Shown piece by piece: positions 6,814 to 8,311 of a stretch of DNA of 8,311 nt. Position 1 is the first letter of the stretch. Each line of letters starts with the position of its first letter. The stretch spans positions 1-8,311 of the forward strand of contig CAZHDI010000123.1 of assembly GCA_964531285.1 (NCBI GenBank). Direction: 5' to 3'. The translations under genes were made by a program, and so were the position numbers. Below the pieces are notes generated by a model. It saw only the letters and a program-made list of their open reading frames with translations, made no database searches and was not told the origin of the DNA. The stretch comes from CAZHDI01 sp964531285. Lineage in GTDB: Bacteria; Pseudomonadota; Alphaproteobacteria; JAJFIK01.

Positions 6814-6845
6814 AGACCCCCGGTGGTTCCGCCGGGGGTCTTTTT
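6814..6845 (+). terminator. Rho-independent terminator after the BI-1 gene
   Basis: The arm AGACCCCCGG (6814-6823) pairs perfectly with CCGGGGGTCT (6832-6841). One G-T and one G-C pair can extend it inward to a GTTC loop. The right arm runs into TTTTT (6841-6845). It lies 40 bases after the BI-1 stop. The strength of stem and T tract makes this the clearest regulatory signal in the window, and it separates BI-1 from the TPR gene. Confidence 0.93.
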
Positions 6846-6972
6846 GTGTACCTTGGCGCCGCACGGGACGAGTCATCGCCCGCCGCCCGTCCGCCCCTCA
6901 GATCGAGCGCGCGCCCCATGGCGCCCCATCGGTGCGGGCGGATGCCCTGAGAACATCAGAACGGTTTGGTTC

Positions 6973-8286
6973 ATGCTCGCTGATTGTTTCGGCAACCCCA
7001 TCACGACCGGCAACCCGGACACGGTCCGCGCCTTCGACAGCTATGCGGGCGGGTTCCTGTCCTATGGCACCACCCTTCCCGACGTAATCGCCGCGGCCGA
7101 TGCCGACCCCACATGCTGCACGGTCAACGCCCATGCCGCCGCCGTGCATCTGGCGTTCGAGGCAGCCTGCGGCTTCGAACGGGCGGCGCCCTATCTGGCC
7201 CGCGCCCAGGACGCGGCACGCGGCGCCCGGCCCCGCGAGCGCCAGTTCGTCGACGCCGTCACTGCCTGGGCCGCGCGCGACCTGCCGCGCTGTGCCCGGC
7301 TCCTGTCCGATCATGCCGCGCACTGGCCCGACGACATCACGGCCATCAAATGGGGCCAGTATCACTGCTTCAATCTGGGCGACCAGGATGGTCTCCTCGC
7401 GCTGGCCGAGGGCCTCACCGAAAGCCGCGACGGCGAACCCTTCATCCATGGCATGCGCGCCTTTGCCCTGGAACAGGCCCATCGCCTGGAGGAAGCCGAA
7501 GAGGAAGGCCGGCGCGCGGTCGAAATCGAGCGGGCCGACCCCTGGGCCCATCATGCGGTCGCCCATGTCATGGAGACCCAGGGGCGCATCGCCGACGGGC
7601 TCGACTGGATGCTGAGCCTTTCGGACAGTTGGGCCGATAAGGGTCATTTCATCCGCCTGCATAACTGGTGGCATGTCGCCCTGTTCCACATGGACAATGA
7701 CGACCCTGCCGCGGCCCTGGCGCTTTATGACCGCAATCTGATCGATCAGTATCCAGAATTTTGCCAGGAACAGATCGGCGCCATTTCAGCGCTGTGGCGC
7801 CTGGAACTGCGCGGCGTCGATGTGGGGGGCCGCTGGGCCCCGGTGCTCGCGCGGGTGCGCGACCGGGACCTGGAGCATGTCCTGCCGTTCCATGATCTCC
7901 ATTACATCTACGCCCTGGCGCGCGCCGGCAGTTGCTGCGAAGTGGATACCTTCCTGATGTCCATGGAACGCCACGCCATGGCCGTGCCGGCGCCGTGGGA
8001 TCAGGTCTGGAAACAGGTGGCGGTGCCGGTGGCCCATGGCCTTGGCGCTTATGGCCAGGGCAAGCACGCGCGGGCGGCGGAGCTTCTGGCGCCCCGGATC
8101 GACATGCTGCACCTGATCGGCGGCAGCCATGCCCAGCGCGATATCTTTGTACAGACGTTTATCGATGCCTTGATCCGCTCGGGTCAGATCGACGCCGCCG
8201 AACCGCTGTTGCGCGACCGCGCCGAAGCCCGCCCCGATGTGCCGGAGCCGCAGCGCCAACTGGCCATGATCCGCAAAAGCGCGTAA
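6973..8286 (+). CDS. Tetratricopeptide repeat protein, TTC38 family
   Basis: This 437-residue soluble protein matches the TTC38 family, named from human tetratricopeptide repeat protein 38 and also found in many proteobacteria; its molecular function is not established. The fold is all-helical, with Ala-rich helix pairs throughout. The clearest TPR-like unit is at about 156-188, running into DPWAHHAVAHVMETQGR (189-205). Other family-like motifs are HNWWHVALFHMD (230-241), HDLHYIYALARAG (307-319) and GGSHAQRDIF (383-392). The many conserved histidines and tryptophans suggest a binding or even catalytic pocket, which is inference. No signal peptide or membrane helix is seen, so it is probably cytosolic. 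ATG 6973 gives the usual family beginning (MLADCFGNPITTGN). The frame stays open upstream to a GTG at 6823, but that lies inside the terminator. No clear Shine-Dalgarno precedes 6973, and I find no convincing promoter in 6846-6972. The stop codon is at 8284-8286, and the last 25 bases of the window hold nothing recognisable. Confidence 0.88.
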   Translation: MLADCFGNPITTGNPDTVRAFDSYAGGFLSYGTTLPDVIAAADADPTCCTVNAHAAAVHLAFEAACGFERAAPYLARAQDAARGARPRERQFVDAVTAWAARDLPRCARLLSDHAAHWPDDITAIKWGQYHCFNLGDQDGLLALAEGLTESRDGEPFIHGMRAFALEQAHRLEEAEEEGRRAVEIERADPWAHHAVAHVMETQGRIADGLDWMLSLSDSWADKGHFIRLHNWWHVALFHMDNDDPAAALALYDRNLIDQYPEFCQEQIGAISALWRLELRGVDVGGRWAPVLARVRDRDLEHVLPFHDLHYIYALARAGSCCEVDTFLMSMERHAMAVPAPWDQVWKQVAVPVAHGLGAYGQGKHARAAELLAPRIDMLHLIGGSHAQRDIFVQTFIDALIRSGQIDAAEPLLRDRAEARPDVPEPQRQLAMIRKSA

Positions 8287-8311
8287 CGACCGGGCTACCC
8301 CCGCGCCGTGC

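Noticed and set aside
5878..6876. 332-codon open frame on the minus strand across the BI-1 gene.
   Set aside because: It is a Gln/His/Asp/Arg-rich shadow of the BI-1 coding frame and crosses the intrinsic terminator.
6823..6972. Fifty-codon N-terminal extension of the TPR protein from GTG 6823.
   Set aside because: The putative start is inside the BI-1 terminator stem, and the extension is Pro/Arg-rich with no family resemblance.
1..8311. Search for defence systems, toxin-antitoxin pairs, CRISPR arrays, mobile elements, riboswitches or biosynthetic clusters.
   Set aside because: No such proteins, repeats or structured RNA motifs are visible. Gene content is consistent with ordinary chromosome.

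Overview
The window is a GC-rich stretch whose codon use and protein style point to an alphaproteobacterium. The Bax-inhibitor-1 protein, the short palindromic repeat at 576-591 and a possible CtrA-type box all fit that group. I cannot name a genus. All genes look chromosomal and housekeeping-like. I see no insertion sequence, phage gene, CRISPR array, rRNA or tRNA. Both strands are densely coded, and no gene-free gap exceeds about 222 bases.

Layout, left to right. Three genes lie on the minus strand. The first is a secreted small protein of unknown function that runs off the left edge (1-400). The second is a microsomal-type epoxide hydrolase (599-1786). The third is a TesA-like SGNH/GDSL esterase with a signal peptide (1835-2563). 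A 54-base divergent gap follows. On the plus strand come an ABC ATPase (2618-3304) and a two-FtsX-domain permease (3301-5829) joined by an ATGA overlap. After a 222-base gap lies a Bax inhibitor-1/YccA-type membrane protein (6052-6774), closed by a textbook intrinsic terminator (6814-6845). The window ends with a TTC38-family tetratricopeptide protein (6973-8286).

How the genes fit together. The esterase set head-to-head against the ATPase-permease pair is the same arrangement as tesA / ybbA-ybbP in Escherichia coli. The ATPase and permease almost certainly form one MacB/LolCDE-like complex that works on something at the outer face of the inner membrane, and the esterase is predicted to act in the same compartment. 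The epoxide hydrolase is 48 bases downstream of the esterase in the same direction and may be co-transcribed with it. The BI-1 and TTC38 genes are separate transcription units as far as the sequence shows.

I did not find a convincing new multi-gene system. The points most worth a second look are the unrecognised secreted protein at the left edge, the bacterial TTC38 homologue, and the conserved esterase-transporter pairing whose substrate is still unclear.
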